Assembly (NCBI GenBank): GCA_003213235.1
Contig: QCNJ01000004.1
Location: 1 to 64,000, forward strand
Direction of reading: 5' to 3'
Length of the DNA: 64,000 nucleotides
Source of the DNA: Prochlorococcus sp. AG-424-P18
GTDB taxonomy: Bacteria > Cyanobacteriota > Cyanobacteriia > PCC-6307 > Cyanobiaceae
Positions 27,228 to 34,561 of the stretch are shown here, one piece after another. The position numbers and the translations under genes are program-made. The notes under the pieces are model-generated. The model saw only the letters and a list, made by a program, of their open reading frames with translations. It was not told the origin of the DNA and searched no databases. Position 1 is the first letter of the stretch; the number at the start of each line of letters is the position of its first letter.

Positions 27228-27250
27228 TAACTAGATAAGTTATCTAGTTA
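27228..27250. promoter_or_regulatory. 23-bp palindrome in front of hli
   Basis: Two 11-bp arms, TAACTAGATAA and TTATCTAGTTA, are exact reverse complements separated by a single G. The element lies 3 nt upstream of the hli start codon on the minus strand. It could be an operator, a 5'-leader hairpin controlling hli translation, or a terminator for plus-strand transcripts, since TTTT follows on the plus strand after a single A. Confidence 0.6.
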
Positions 27251-27293
27251 TTTTAACGTTTTAAGGAAGAATTTATGATAAATAATAAATTAT

Positions 27294-27677
27294 TTATTTA
27301 ACATGTCTTACACCATCAACAGGTCTGTACTCATCTCCAGTTAATTCCTCATATACAATAGCTGGCAATCCCGTATCAAACATTGTTTGCAATGCTTCTT
27401 TTAACATAGGATTCCAACCTCCAGTACTAACTTTTCCATGTCTTACAGTCCAGTCCCAAGTCCCTTGAAGGTCTCTGGGTAGTCTACCTTCTCTATCTCT
27501 TCGTGCGACTAAATCTAAGGATTCAACTATACCAACAATAACTGGATTTTTACCGTAAGAAGGAGTCAGACTTAGTTCAAGTCTTACTGGATCTTCCTTA
27601 ACCATTTTTAAACGAAACCGTGGTGGTAACTTGAGAGATCTTATTACCGATGAGACAATTTTTGTTCTTAATTCCAA
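27294..27677 (-). CDS. Conserved hypothetical protein (127 aa)
   Basis: This basic soluble protein has LKLPPRFRLKMVKEDPVRLELSLTPSYGKNPVIVGIVESLDLVARRD in its first half, then GTWDWTVRHGKVSTGGWNPML and a C-terminal DEYRPVDGVRHVK. The regular strand pattern and lack of low-complexity sequence suggest a folded domain. I believe it is conserved in marine picocyanobacteria, but no function is known to me. It lies 23 nt downstream of the next gene on the same strand. Confidence 0.75.
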   Translation of the reverse strand: MELRTKIVSSVIRSLKLPPRFRLKMVKEDPVRLELSLTPSYGKNPVIVGIVESLDLVARRDREGRLPRDLQGTWDWTVRHGKVSTGGWNPMLKEALQTMFDTGLPAIVYEELTGDEYRPVDGVRHVK

Positions 27678-27700
27678 TTTTTTTCCTTAAAGTAATTTGA

Positions 27701-27964
27701 TTAATCAGTTGTTGATCCTTTTTCTTCTAATGTAGAGTCATTGTCATTTGAAAATCTTACTGTTAAAAGCTCCTCTTCTGTTATATTTCCTGATTTATCT
27801 AAAAGTTCTGGATGTATTGTGTATTTTTTTTGTTTAAAACTAGAAGTACTGAAACGTTTATTTTTATTTTCGGATATACCCCAACCATTAGACATTACTT
27901 TAAAAGCTTTCCAAACTAAATAAGTTAAGGCTGCAGAATATATGATTGGAAATAGAATAGTCAT
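27701..27964 (-). CDS. DUF2973-like membrane-anchored protein
   Basis: One N-terminal hydrophobic helix (about residues 3-22, TILFPIIYSAALTYLVWKAF) is followed by a basic stretch and the motif HPELLDKSGNITEEELLTVRF, which matches the end of DUF2973, a cyanobacterial family. The rest is polar. It has 87 residues. The function is unknown; it is probably a thylakoid- or plasma-membrane-anchored small protein. Confidence 0.65.
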   Translation of the reverse strand: MTILFPIIYSAALTYLVWKAFKVMSNGWGISENKNKRFSTSSFKQKKYTIHPELLDKSGNITEEELLTVRFSNDNDSTLEEKGSTTD

Positions 27965-28096
27965 CGAACTTATAAATTAGTTAAATATATTTTTAATATC
28001 ATAGCCCGAAAAAAACAAAATTAGCTATTTTAAGTTATTAAAGTTTTCTCTATATTCAATTAAATTGATTAGTAGTTATATTTAAATTACACTGAT

Positions 28097-29251
28097 GTGG
28101 AATACTTGATCCCGCAGAACATAAGAAAATCAAAATTGAAAAAATACATCCAAAAGCTATTACTACTCGCCTCATTAATCACTGTGGGCATTACATGTCC
28201 TACAAAAGTAATATCCCAACCATTAAGTCAATCGAAAATTAATGAAGTTAATTTAAATTCAAACAAATCTTTCATAACTAAAGCTGTAGAAAGAATCGGT
28301 GCAGCTGTCGTGACAATTGATACTCAAAGATACGTTAAAAAAAGAAAATTTCCTAGAAATTCTTCAATATTTCTAGACCCATATTTTGAAAGATTTTTTG
28401 GATTAGATTTACCTAATGACAATAGACCAAGGATAGAGCAAAGCCAAGGAAGTGGATTTATATTTGCAGATGGACTTGTAATGACAAATGCTCATGTTGT
28501 GAATGGATCAGATAAGGTCATTGTTGGTTTAACCAATGGCAAAAAATTAGATGCAAAACTTGTTGGGCAAGACTTTTTTACTGATTTAGCTGTGCTAAAG
28601 ATTGAAGGGAAAGGACCCTGGCCAAAAGCAAAATTGGGAAATTCGACAAAGATTAAAGTTGGTGATTGGGCTATAGCAGTTGGAAATCCATTTGGACTGG
28701 AAAATACAGTTACACTTGGCATAATTAGTAATTTAAATAGAAACGTTACTCAATTAGGAATATATGACAAAAAACTTGAATTGATACAAACAGACGCTGC
28801 AATTAATCCTGGCAATTCTGGAGGCCCACTATTGAATAGCGAGGGAGAAGTAATTGGTATTAATACGTTGATAAGATCAGGACCAGGAGCAGGTTTGAGT
28901 TTCGCTATCCCTATTAATAAAGCTAAAGAAATTGCCTATCAACTTTTACAAAATGGAAAAGTTATACATCCTATGATTGGGATTAGCTTAATAGAAGAAA
29001 ACAATTCTGAGAGAAACGATAATGTCGTAAAAGTTGGATATGTAGTACCAAATAGTCCAGCTGAAAAGAGTGGAATCAAGATAAATGATATTTTAATAAA
29101 AGTAGGTAATAAAGATATTGAAACCGCATCAGATGTTATAGACCAAATAAGTAAAAATGGTATCAATAAACAAATCAGTATATTATTAAAGCGTAAAAAT
29201 AAATTTATTAAATTAAAAGTAATACCAACTGATATAACTAATCTAAAATAA
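28097..29251 (+). CDS. HtrA/Deg-family serine protease with PDZ domain
   Basis: This 384-residue protein has an N-terminal basic-hydrophobic anchor or signal (KYIQKLLLLASLITVGITC, about 16-34), a trypsin-like domain and one C-terminal PDZ domain (from about 290). The catalytic triad is visible: His133 in TNAHVV, Asp163 in FTDLAVL, Ser241 in GNSGGPL. HtrA proteins degrade or refold damaged exported proteins, and in cyanobacteria they help against light and heat stress. The start codon is GTG. HhoA, HhoB and HtrA paralogues cannot be told apart from this alone. Confidence 0.92.
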   Translation: MEYLIPQNIRKSKLKKYIQKLLLLASLITVGITCPTKVISQPLSQSKINEVNLNSNKSFITKAVERIGAAVVTIDTQRYVKKRKFPRNSSIFLDPYFERFFGLDLPNDNRPRIEQSQGSGFIFADGLVMTNAHVVNGSDKVIVGLTNGKKLDAKLVGQDFFTDLAVLKIEGKGPWPKAKLGNSTKIKVGDWAIAVGNPFGLENTVTLGIISNLNRNVTQLGIYDKKLELIQTDAAINPGNSGGPLLNSEGEVIGINTLIRSGPGAGLSFAIPINKAKEIAYQLLQNGKVIHPMIGISLIEENNSERNDNVVKVGYVVPNSPAEKSGIKINDILIKVGNKDIETASDVIDQISKNGINKQISILLKRKNKFIKLKVIPTDITNLK

Positions 29252-29260
29252 CTAAAAGAT

Positions 29261-29404
29261 TTAAATGTCATTCTGTCTAAGTATTTCCACACACTTAGAA
29301 ATACATCTACCATCCCTCATATCCGAGGTAGTAATGCATTCAAAATAACTGTCAATAGGATCAGAAATTTGAAACTGTTTTTCTTGGAAATCATGATTTT
29401 TCAT
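29261..29404 (-). CDS. Small four-cysteine protein (47 aa)
   Basis: This reading frame in the spacer after HtrA encodes QISDPIDSYFECITTSD, then two CxxxC-type cysteines (RCISKCVEIL). Three cysteines lie in a compact helical-looking 47-residue protein without a signal peptide. The similar pattern DSYFECITTC in short Prochlorococcus proteins, from memory, suggests it is a real conserved gene. It converges on HtrA with a 9-nt gap. The function is unknown; redox or metal binding is conceivable. Confidence 0.65.
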   Translation of the reverse strand: MKNHDFQEKQFQISDPIDSYFECITTSDMRDGRCISKCVEILRQNDI

Positions 29405-29569
29405 ATAAATTGTTGAAACCTTTTTTCTATATTTTTAAGATTAAACAAGCACAATTAACTAGGTAAAGACAAATGAGTTATCTTGCCTAGCTAAATATAA
29501 ACTTTGTTAAAAGTAATCAAATTTTTATCCATTAATTAAGTTATAAATAACTACTAATTTTTTTGATTT

Positions 29570-31180
29570 TTATTTTTTTTCTAAAAAATATTCATAATTA
29601 CCATCATATGAAGATAACTTTGAATCTTTAATTTCGATAATTCTATTTGCAACTTTTGAAATAAAATATCGATCATGAGAAATAATTAACAATGACCCTT
29701 TATAATCATTGATTGCTAATTCTAAATTTTCTTTAGATTGCATATCCAAATGATTAGTTGGCTCATCTAATAGTAGAAAGTTACTAGGATTCATAATCAT
29801 TAGAGCTAATGCTAATCTTGCCTTTTCTCCCCCACTAAGTTGTTTGATGTATTTAAAAACAGTTTCATTTTGAAAACCAAAACCGCCTAAAAAGTTTCTT
29901 ACTTTTTTTTGAGACCAATCTGGAGATTTATTAAATATTAAATCAATAACCCTCTCCTCAAGAGAAAGTGCTTCAGCCTGGTTTTGTTCATAGTAGCTAG
30001 TAATGATATTGTGTTGACCTAGATTAATTTCTCCAATTTCAGGAGATATTTTTTTCATAATAATTTTTAGCAATGTAGATTTACCACAGCCATTAGGTCC
30101 TAATATTGCTATTTTCTCCCCCGAACAAATCTTTAAATTAACATCTAAAAAAAGAATTTTATCTTCATAACTATGTGACAAGTTTTTTATATTTAGAACT
30201 AATTTTCCTGAGCGAGGACAATCCGGGAACTTAAATACAGGACTTTTTGATTTTGCTGTAGTAGCCTCAATTTTTAAAATCTTTTTTAATTGTTTTTCTC
30301 TACTCTTGGCTTGGGAACTTCTAGTTGCACTAGCTCTAAATCGATCTATATATTTTTTCTGAATCTCAATTTCTTTTTGTTGTAATTGATATGCTTTATT
30401 TTGTGATTCTTCATTTAAAGATTTCTGTTCTACAAAAAAAGAATAATTACCTTTATATGTTTCAGATATCCCCCTATCTATAAAAATTATTTTTTTACAT
30501 AATTTGTCTAAAAAATATCTATCGTGGCTAATGATAATAATTGCAATCTTGAGCGACAATAAGTAATCTTCCAACCAAAAAATCGTCTCTAAATCTAAAT
30601 GATTTGTTGGTTCATCAAGTAAAAGTAAATCTGGTTTTTGCAAGATTATTTTGCCAAGCGCAACTTTCATTTGCCAACCTCCTGAAAAATTTCCAACTAA
30701 TTTATCAGCATCTTGGATGGAAAAGCCTAATTTTGGTAATATTTTTTCCACATCAGATTGCATTTTATATCCTCCTAAGGATTCAAATTTTGCCTGATTT
30801 TTTGCCAATTGATTCACTAATATTTGAAGTTCATCTGAATTCTCTCTAATATTTAAAGATTTCATTTTATTTTCAATTTGTAAAAGTTTATGAGCAACAA
30901 TTTGTATATCTTTAAAAGAACTTTCTAATTCCTCTCTTACTGAATTATTGAGGTTACAATCTAGTTCCTGTTTTAAATGTGCAATTTTGGGATTTCCCTC
31001 TTTAATAATCGTCCCACTTGTTTGATCCTCCTCTCCAATTAAAATCTTAAATTGAGTTGATTTACCTGCCCCATTTGAACCAACTAAGCCGACTTTTTCA
31101 CCTTTCTTGATCTCCCAATTGATATTTTTTAAAACAACATCTGTAGAATAAATTTTGCTTACGCTATCAAATCTAATCAC
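29570..31180 (-). CDS. ABC-F family ATPase
   Basis: This 536-residue soluble protein has two ATP-binding cassettes and no membrane domain. Walker A motifs are GSNGAGKST (about 36-44) and GPNGCGKST (about 357-365). The signatures are NFSGGW and QLSGGEK, each followed by LLLDEPTNHLD. Between them is a charged ABC-tran interdomain linker with SRSSQAKSREKQLKK. ABC-F proteins bind the ribosomal E site and modulate translation. The closest general types are Uup or EttA, not resolved here. It stands alone on its strand. Confidence 0.9.
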   Translation of the reverse strand: MIRFDSVSKIYSTDVVLKNINWEIKKGEKVGLVGSNGAGKSTQFKILIGEEDQTSGTIIKEGNPKIAHLKQELDCNLNNSVREELESSFKDIQIVAHKLLQIENKMKSLNIRENSDELQILVNQLAKNQAKFESLGGYKMQSDVEKILPKLGFSIQDADKLVGNFSGGWQMKVALGKIILQKPDLLLLDEPTNHLDLETIFWLEDYLLSLKIAIIIISHDRYFLDKLCKKIIFIDRGISETYKGNYSFFVEQKSLNEESQNKAYQLQQKEIEIQKKYIDRFRASATRSSQAKSREKQLKKILKIEATTAKSKSPVFKFPDCPRSGKLVLNIKNLSHSYEDKILFLDVNLKICSGEKIAILGPNGCGKSTLLKIIMKKISPEIGEINLGQHNIITSYYEQNQAEALSLEERVIDLIFNKSPDWSQKKVRNFLGGFGFQNETVFKYIKQLSGGEKARLALALMIMNPSNFLLLDEPTNHLDMQSKENLELAINDYKGSLLIISHDRYFISKVANRIIEIKDSKLSSYDGNYEYFLEKK

Positions 31181-31251
31181 TGTTTTAAAAATAGAATTTA
31201 CAAAAAAAAGGCTAATTTACCAAAAAATATTTTGTAGAATAAAATTGAGTT

Positions 31252-31425
31252 ATGAAAAGAATAGAACAGATCGTAGTAATTTTCATAGCCGCAGCTCTGG
31301 CAATTCCAAGTTACTGGTTTTTTTGGACTTTAGCTGGGGGAGGGGGCTACAACAAAAGAATAAAACCAATGACTAATCAAGATAATTATTCTAAACCTTT
31401 TCCTAAAGACCACCTCGAGCCTTAA
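31252..31425 (+). CDS. One-helix membrane protein (57 aa)
   Basis: The reading frame starts MKRIEQIVVIFIAAALAIPS, runs into a YWFFWTLAGGGG segment and ends with a polar tail NYSKPFPKDHLEP. It has one membrane helix and a Gly-rich exit, with good coding character (few stops in neighbouring phases, basic N-terminus). It starts 71 nt from the divergent ABC-F gene, and its last 23 nt overlap the convergent gene at 31403. I do not recognise a family; a small photosynthesis-associated subunit is one possibility. Confidence 0.6.
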   Translation: MKRIEQIVVIFIAAALAIPSYWFFWTLAGGGGYNKRIKPMTNQDNYSKPFPKDHLEP

Positions 31426-31633
31426 CTAACCACATTTTTGTTGCCTCATCATCAATAGTACTCAAATATTCAATAACCTCTTCTTTAGTCACAGAAATAT
31501 CTAGTTCGTTCCCAATATCGCATATTTTATCAAGGGCTTTTTTAGGATTAGTTAAAGCGGTCAAAAACAAACTTTGTTTCTTTTTGGAGTCGTTTGCTAT
31601 TAATTGATAGAGCTTTTCAGCATTACTGGACAT
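31403..31633 (-). CDS. Nif11-like small protein (76 aa)
   Basis: This 76-residue helical protein contains AEKLYQLIANDSKKKQSL, then LTNPKKALDKICDIGNELDISVTKEEVIEYL. This resembles the Nif11 domain (short helix, D-x-x-L, A/G-x-x-x-x-T-x-E-E). It ends in VKARGGL with no cysteine-rich core, so it does not look like a lanthipeptide precursor. No modifying enzyme (LanM) is in the window. The family assignment is tentative. Confidence 0.5.
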   Translation of the reverse strand: MSSNAEKLYQLIANDSKKKQSLFLTALTNPKKALDKICDIGNELDISVTKEEVIEYLSTIDDEATKMWLVKARGGL

Positions 31634-31667
31634 GTTTTTAAAATCTATTTATTAATAGATTATTACT

Positions 31668-32006
31668 TCAAGCTACATTTTGTTCATTATATTTATTAAT
31701 AGATAAATCATTATCCGGATCTTTTATTTCTTTTGCTGAGGCATCTGCCATACTTCTTGCGTCTAAACATAAAACTTTTCTTAGTTTTGCAAAATTAGCG
31801 GCATGAGATTTTCTACCATCTTTTTGAGCATAGTACTCAGACTGCTGAAGAATATGGTGAAGATGAGTTAACAAATATGGGCTTATAACAGCTGATACCA
31901 AAACATCACTATTTTCATAGTCGTGAGGATCTGAATTAACTAATCTTTTTTTCTTTTTATCAATTACCGAGCTTTTTGGAGAATCAAGTTTTCTTGAATT
32001 TTTCAT
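31668..32006 (-). CDS. Conserved hypothetical protein (112 aa)
   Basis: A basic N-terminal 35 residues (KNSRKLDSPKSSVIDKKKKR) precede a helical region, SDVLVSAVISPYLLTHLHHILQQSEYYAQKDGRKSHAANFAKLRKVLCLDARSMAD, and a polar tail. There is no signal peptide and no known motif; the HLHH cluster could bind metal but is not a recognised site. It is divergent from the ribbon-helix-helix gene at 32123, with a shared 116-nt promoter spacer. Confidence 0.65.
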   Translation of the reverse strand: MKNSRKLDSPKSSVIDKKKKRLVNSDPHDYENSDVLVSAVISPYLLTHLHHILQQSEYYAQKDGRKSHAANFAKLRKVLCLDARSMADASAKEIKDPDNDLSINKYNEQNVA

Positions 32007-32055
32007 GGGAAATAAAACAATTAATTGATACGGACATAAATTTCCTTACTAATAA

Positions 32056-32092
32056 TATACACAAAGATAGTATCCTTGACTAACTGTGTATA
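32056..32092. promoter_or_regulatory. Inverted repeat in divergent promoter region
   Basis: TATACACA (32056-32063) and TGTGTATA (32085-32092) are exact reverse complements separated by 21 nt, in the spacer between two divergent genes. TATACT (32089-32094) could serve as the -10 of the plus-strand gene, about 30 nt before its ATG. An autoregulatory operator for the adjacent ribbon-helix-helix protein is plausible. Confidence 0.4.
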
Positions 32093-32122
32093 CTAATAAG
32101 TAACAGTTATCAACTTTGACTC

Positions 32123-32425
32123 ATGGCTACCCGGCAAAACTCAACTAATGGGAAGCCTAAATCTCCTAGAATTCAAGTAGTTCTTCCAGAATTAATATGT
32201 GAGCAATTAAGTATTCTAGCCAATAGTGAATCTAGAACAGTTAGTAATATGGCAAAAGTATTAATACAAGATGGCATAAAAAAATACTTCGAGAAAAAGG
32301 GTAATTCACTTTTCTCCGAAAATAATTTAAATGCAGATAAATTTAGAGACGAACTTGAAAAACAAAGCGTCAGAAGATTAAAAAGAGCTCCTCAAAGGAT
32401 TAGATACTATAAAAAATCTGATTAA
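32123..32425 (+). CDS. Ribbon-helix-helix (CopG-like) DNA-binding protein
   Basis: In this 100-residue protein, residues about 14-57 fit the ribbon-helix-helix fold: the strand PRIQVVLPELICEQL, helix A, then SRTVSNMAKVLIQDGIKKYFEKK, with the S-x-T-x-S turn that typically starts helix B. The C-terminal tail is basic (RRLKRAPQRIRYYKK). Such proteins bind DNA as dimers, often at inverted repeats in their own promoter. No toxin gene follows, so this is not an obvious toxin-antitoxin pair. Confidence 0.72.
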   Translation: MATRQNSTNGKPKSPRIQVVLPELICEQLSILANSESRTVSNMAKVLIQDGIKKYFEKKGNSLFSENNLNADKFRDELEKQSVRRLKRAPQRIRYYKKSD

Positions 32426-32429
32426 AAAA

Positions 32430-33134
32430 TTAATCTTGGGGCAATTTCTGCAAATCTGCTGTTTTTCCCATTACTACCAAAATATTTCCTCTTTCCAAGA
32501 TATATTTTGCTGGAGGATTAACTGTTAACTCTTCAGCAGGACCTGCCGCCAGTACATTTACTAAATAATTTTTCCTCAAATTTAAATCTCTCAAAGATCT
32601 ACCAATAAATTGCTCTGGTACAGTTATTTCATCTATACCAGTTTGGTTATCGAGTTCTAATCTTTCAATTAGATTTGGTCTAACTAGTTCTAACCCTAAT
32701 CTTTCTCCTTGCATTCTGGAAGGGAAAACAACTTTATCTGCACCTACCCTTTTTAGCATTTTTTCGTGCAAGTCACTCGTAGCTCTTGCTATTACTCTTT
32801 TCACTTTGCTACCTTCACTATCTTTAGCAATAAGTGTCGTAGTTATACTTGCTTCAATAGGTTCACTTATACCAACTACTACAGTATTCATTTCAAGTAT
32901 TCCAGATTCCTTCATAGACTCTTCATCAGTACAATCTACAACTCTAGCTTCTATGGAAGGTTCCAATTGCCTCAAATCATCAATAGCTTTTTCCGAATAG
33001 TCTGCAGCCAAAACATCTGCACCATTACTTATAAGTTCTCTACAAACTGCAGTTCCAAACCTTCCAACGCCAACAACTGCAAAAGTGAGGGCTTCTTTTT
33101 CTCTCTTTTGAGACCACTGCCACCAATCAGCCAT
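32430..33134 (-). CDS. ktrA: Regulatory potassium-uptake subunit KtrA/TrkA
   Basis: This cytoplasmic RCK protein of 234 residues has an N-terminal Rossmann domain with VVGVGRFGTAVCREL and an acidic strand end (DVLAADYSEKAI), then an RCK_C domain (GIDEITVPEQFIGRSLRDLNLRKNYLVNV). It binds NAD(H) or ATP and gates the KtrB channel. It is 18 nt downstream of ktrB in the same orientation. The first 15 residues, MADWWQWSQKREKEA, are an unusually aromatic N-terminus. Confidence 0.9.
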   Translation of the reverse strand: MADWWQWSQKREKEALTFAVVGVGRFGTAVCRELISNGADVLAADYSEKAIDDLRQLEPSIEARVVDCTDEESMKESGILEMNTVVVGISEPIEASITTTLIAKDSEGSKVKRVIARATSDLHEKMLKRVGADKVVFPSRMQGERLGLELVRPNLIERLELDNQTGIDEITVPEQFIGRSLRDLNLRKNYLVNVLAAGPAEELTVNPPAKYILERGNILVVMGKTADLQKLPQD

Positions 33135-33152
33135 AATACAACTCAGTCATTC

Positions 33153-34556
33153 CTAAACATAAAGATCAGCCCTAGGATAGCCAATTCTCTTTTGTCTATC
33201 TATTCTACTCTTGTAAAGAGCCTGCCAAAGTGCACTTAAAAGCAAAAGGATACCAAGTCTGCCCACAAACATACCAACAATGAGAATAAATTGGCCGAAA
33301 TGATTTAATTTTGCAGTTAAACCAATATCAAAACCAACTGTTGCAAATGCAGAGATGCAAGTGAACAAAATTTCTAGAAATGTGAAAGATTCTTTTTTAA
33401 TAAACGTATTAGTTGTGCTCAGCAGCATTGCCATTAAAAGAACGAAAAGCAAAGATCCAACTGTAATGCCAACTGCCTTTAAGATAACTTTATCTGAAAT
33501 TAATCTACTGCTAATAATTACATCTTTCTGGCCTCTTAAGGTTGATCTAGTTGCAGCCATTAAAGCAATAAATGTAGTTGTTTTAATACCACCACCAGTA
33601 CCGCCAGTACTTGCACCTATAAACATCAGAGTCATTAATAACAAGAGACCAGTATCTGAAATAGAGTTTAAGGAGATGGGAAAATTTGTGAAACCTGCAG
33701 TTCTTGCACTCACTGTTTCAAAGATTGATGATAATAACCTTTCAAACAAATTCAAATCATTAAAAAATTGACTACTTAGCAATGATTCAGTGATAAAGAA
33801 TCCCAATGATCCGATTAAAATTAGAGAGAAACTTGTCCTAATAACCAGTCTGGAGTGAAGACTTAATTTTTTATAAGAAAGATTGCTTTTATTACTCCAA
33901 ATATCATCAATAACCCGCCATCCCAGTCCACCCATGACAATCAGAAAAACAAACACAGTATTAACTAAAAAATTTGTTCTGTAGTCTTGAAGACTATTAG
34001 ACCATAAAGAAAACCCCGCATTATTATATGCAGATATGCTGTGAAAAATCGAGAACCAAAGTCTTTCCCAATTGTTTTGTATATCTACGAATCCAAAAGA
34101 ATATAAAACAATTGCGCCAAAGGATATGATACAAGTTGCAGTTATAGCAATGCTCTGAAAAGTTCGGCCAATTCCTCCAACTCCGAATTCATCAAGAGTT
34201 TTTCCTTTATCTAATCTAGTTCTTAGCTTTGTCCCCTTTACAACAAAACCTTGTAGAAACGTTGTAATCGCCATCAATCCAAGACCACCTGATAAAAGCA
34301 TAAGAGCCAAGAAAACTTGGCCAAAGAAATTTAAATCATTACCAATATCAATAATGGTCAAACCAGTAACAGTTATGGCAGAGGTAGATGTAAAAAATGC
34401 CTCCCACAAACCAACCTTTGAAGATGAACATAAAGGGGAACTTAAAATTAAAGTTCCAAAGAAAATAATAACCAAACCTGTAACGATAGTAAATTGAGGA
34501 ACAGATAGTTTTCTGTAAGCATCTTTTAACCTGTAAACTTGATTTCTTAATTTCAC
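33153..34556 (-). CDS. ktrB: Sodium-dependent potassium transporter KtrB/TrkH
   Basis: This 467-residue membrane protein of the SKT superfamily is built from four M1-P-M2 repeats. The four pore-filter segments are visible: TVTGLTI (about 58-64), YNNAGFSLW, ARTAGFTNF and FATVGFDIG, each with the key glycine. The fold lets K+ through with Na+ dependence. The basic C-terminus ends YPRADLYV. It is preceded by the SLC13-type gene after 5 nt and followed by ktrA, so the three probably form one operon. Confidence 0.9.
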   Translation of the reverse strand: MKLRNQVYRLKDAYRKLSVPQFTIVTGLVIIFFGTLILSSPLCSSSKVGLWEAFFTSTSAITVTGLTIIDIGNDLNFFGQVFLALMLLSGGLGLMAITTFLQGFVVKGTKLRTRLDKGKTLDEFGVGGIGRTFQSIAITATCIISFGAIVLYSFGFVDIQNNWERLWFSIFHSISAYNNAGFSLWSNSLQDYRTNFLVNTVFVFLIVMGGLGWRVIDDIWSNKSNLSYKKLSLHSRLVIRTSFSLILIGSLGFFITESLLSSQFFNDLNLFERLLSSIFETVSARTAGFTNFPISLNSISDTGLLLLMTLMFIGASTGGTGGGIKTTTFIALMAATRSTLRGQKDVIISSRLISDKVILKAVGITVGSLLFVLLMAMLLSTTNTFIKKESFTFLEILFTCISAFATVGFDIGLTAKLNHFGQFILIVGMFVGRLGILLLLSALWQALYKSRIDRQKRIGYPRADLYV

Positions 34557-34561
34557 TTTAT

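Noticed and set aside
29271..29310. A CTAAGT/ACTTAG stem-loop after HtrA as its terminator
   Set aside because: The stem has only six pairs with a 10-nt loop and no T run, and it lies inside the 47-residue gene.
32766..33239. A 157-codon plus-strand frame opposite ktrA and ktrB
   Set aside because: It is rich in Ser, Phe and Cys without domain character, and the minus-strand genes are unmistakable. It is a shadow of their codon use.
33355..33771. A 138-codon frame opposite ktrB
   Set aside because: Low-complexity valine and isoleucine composition; antisense to conserved pore segments of KtrB.
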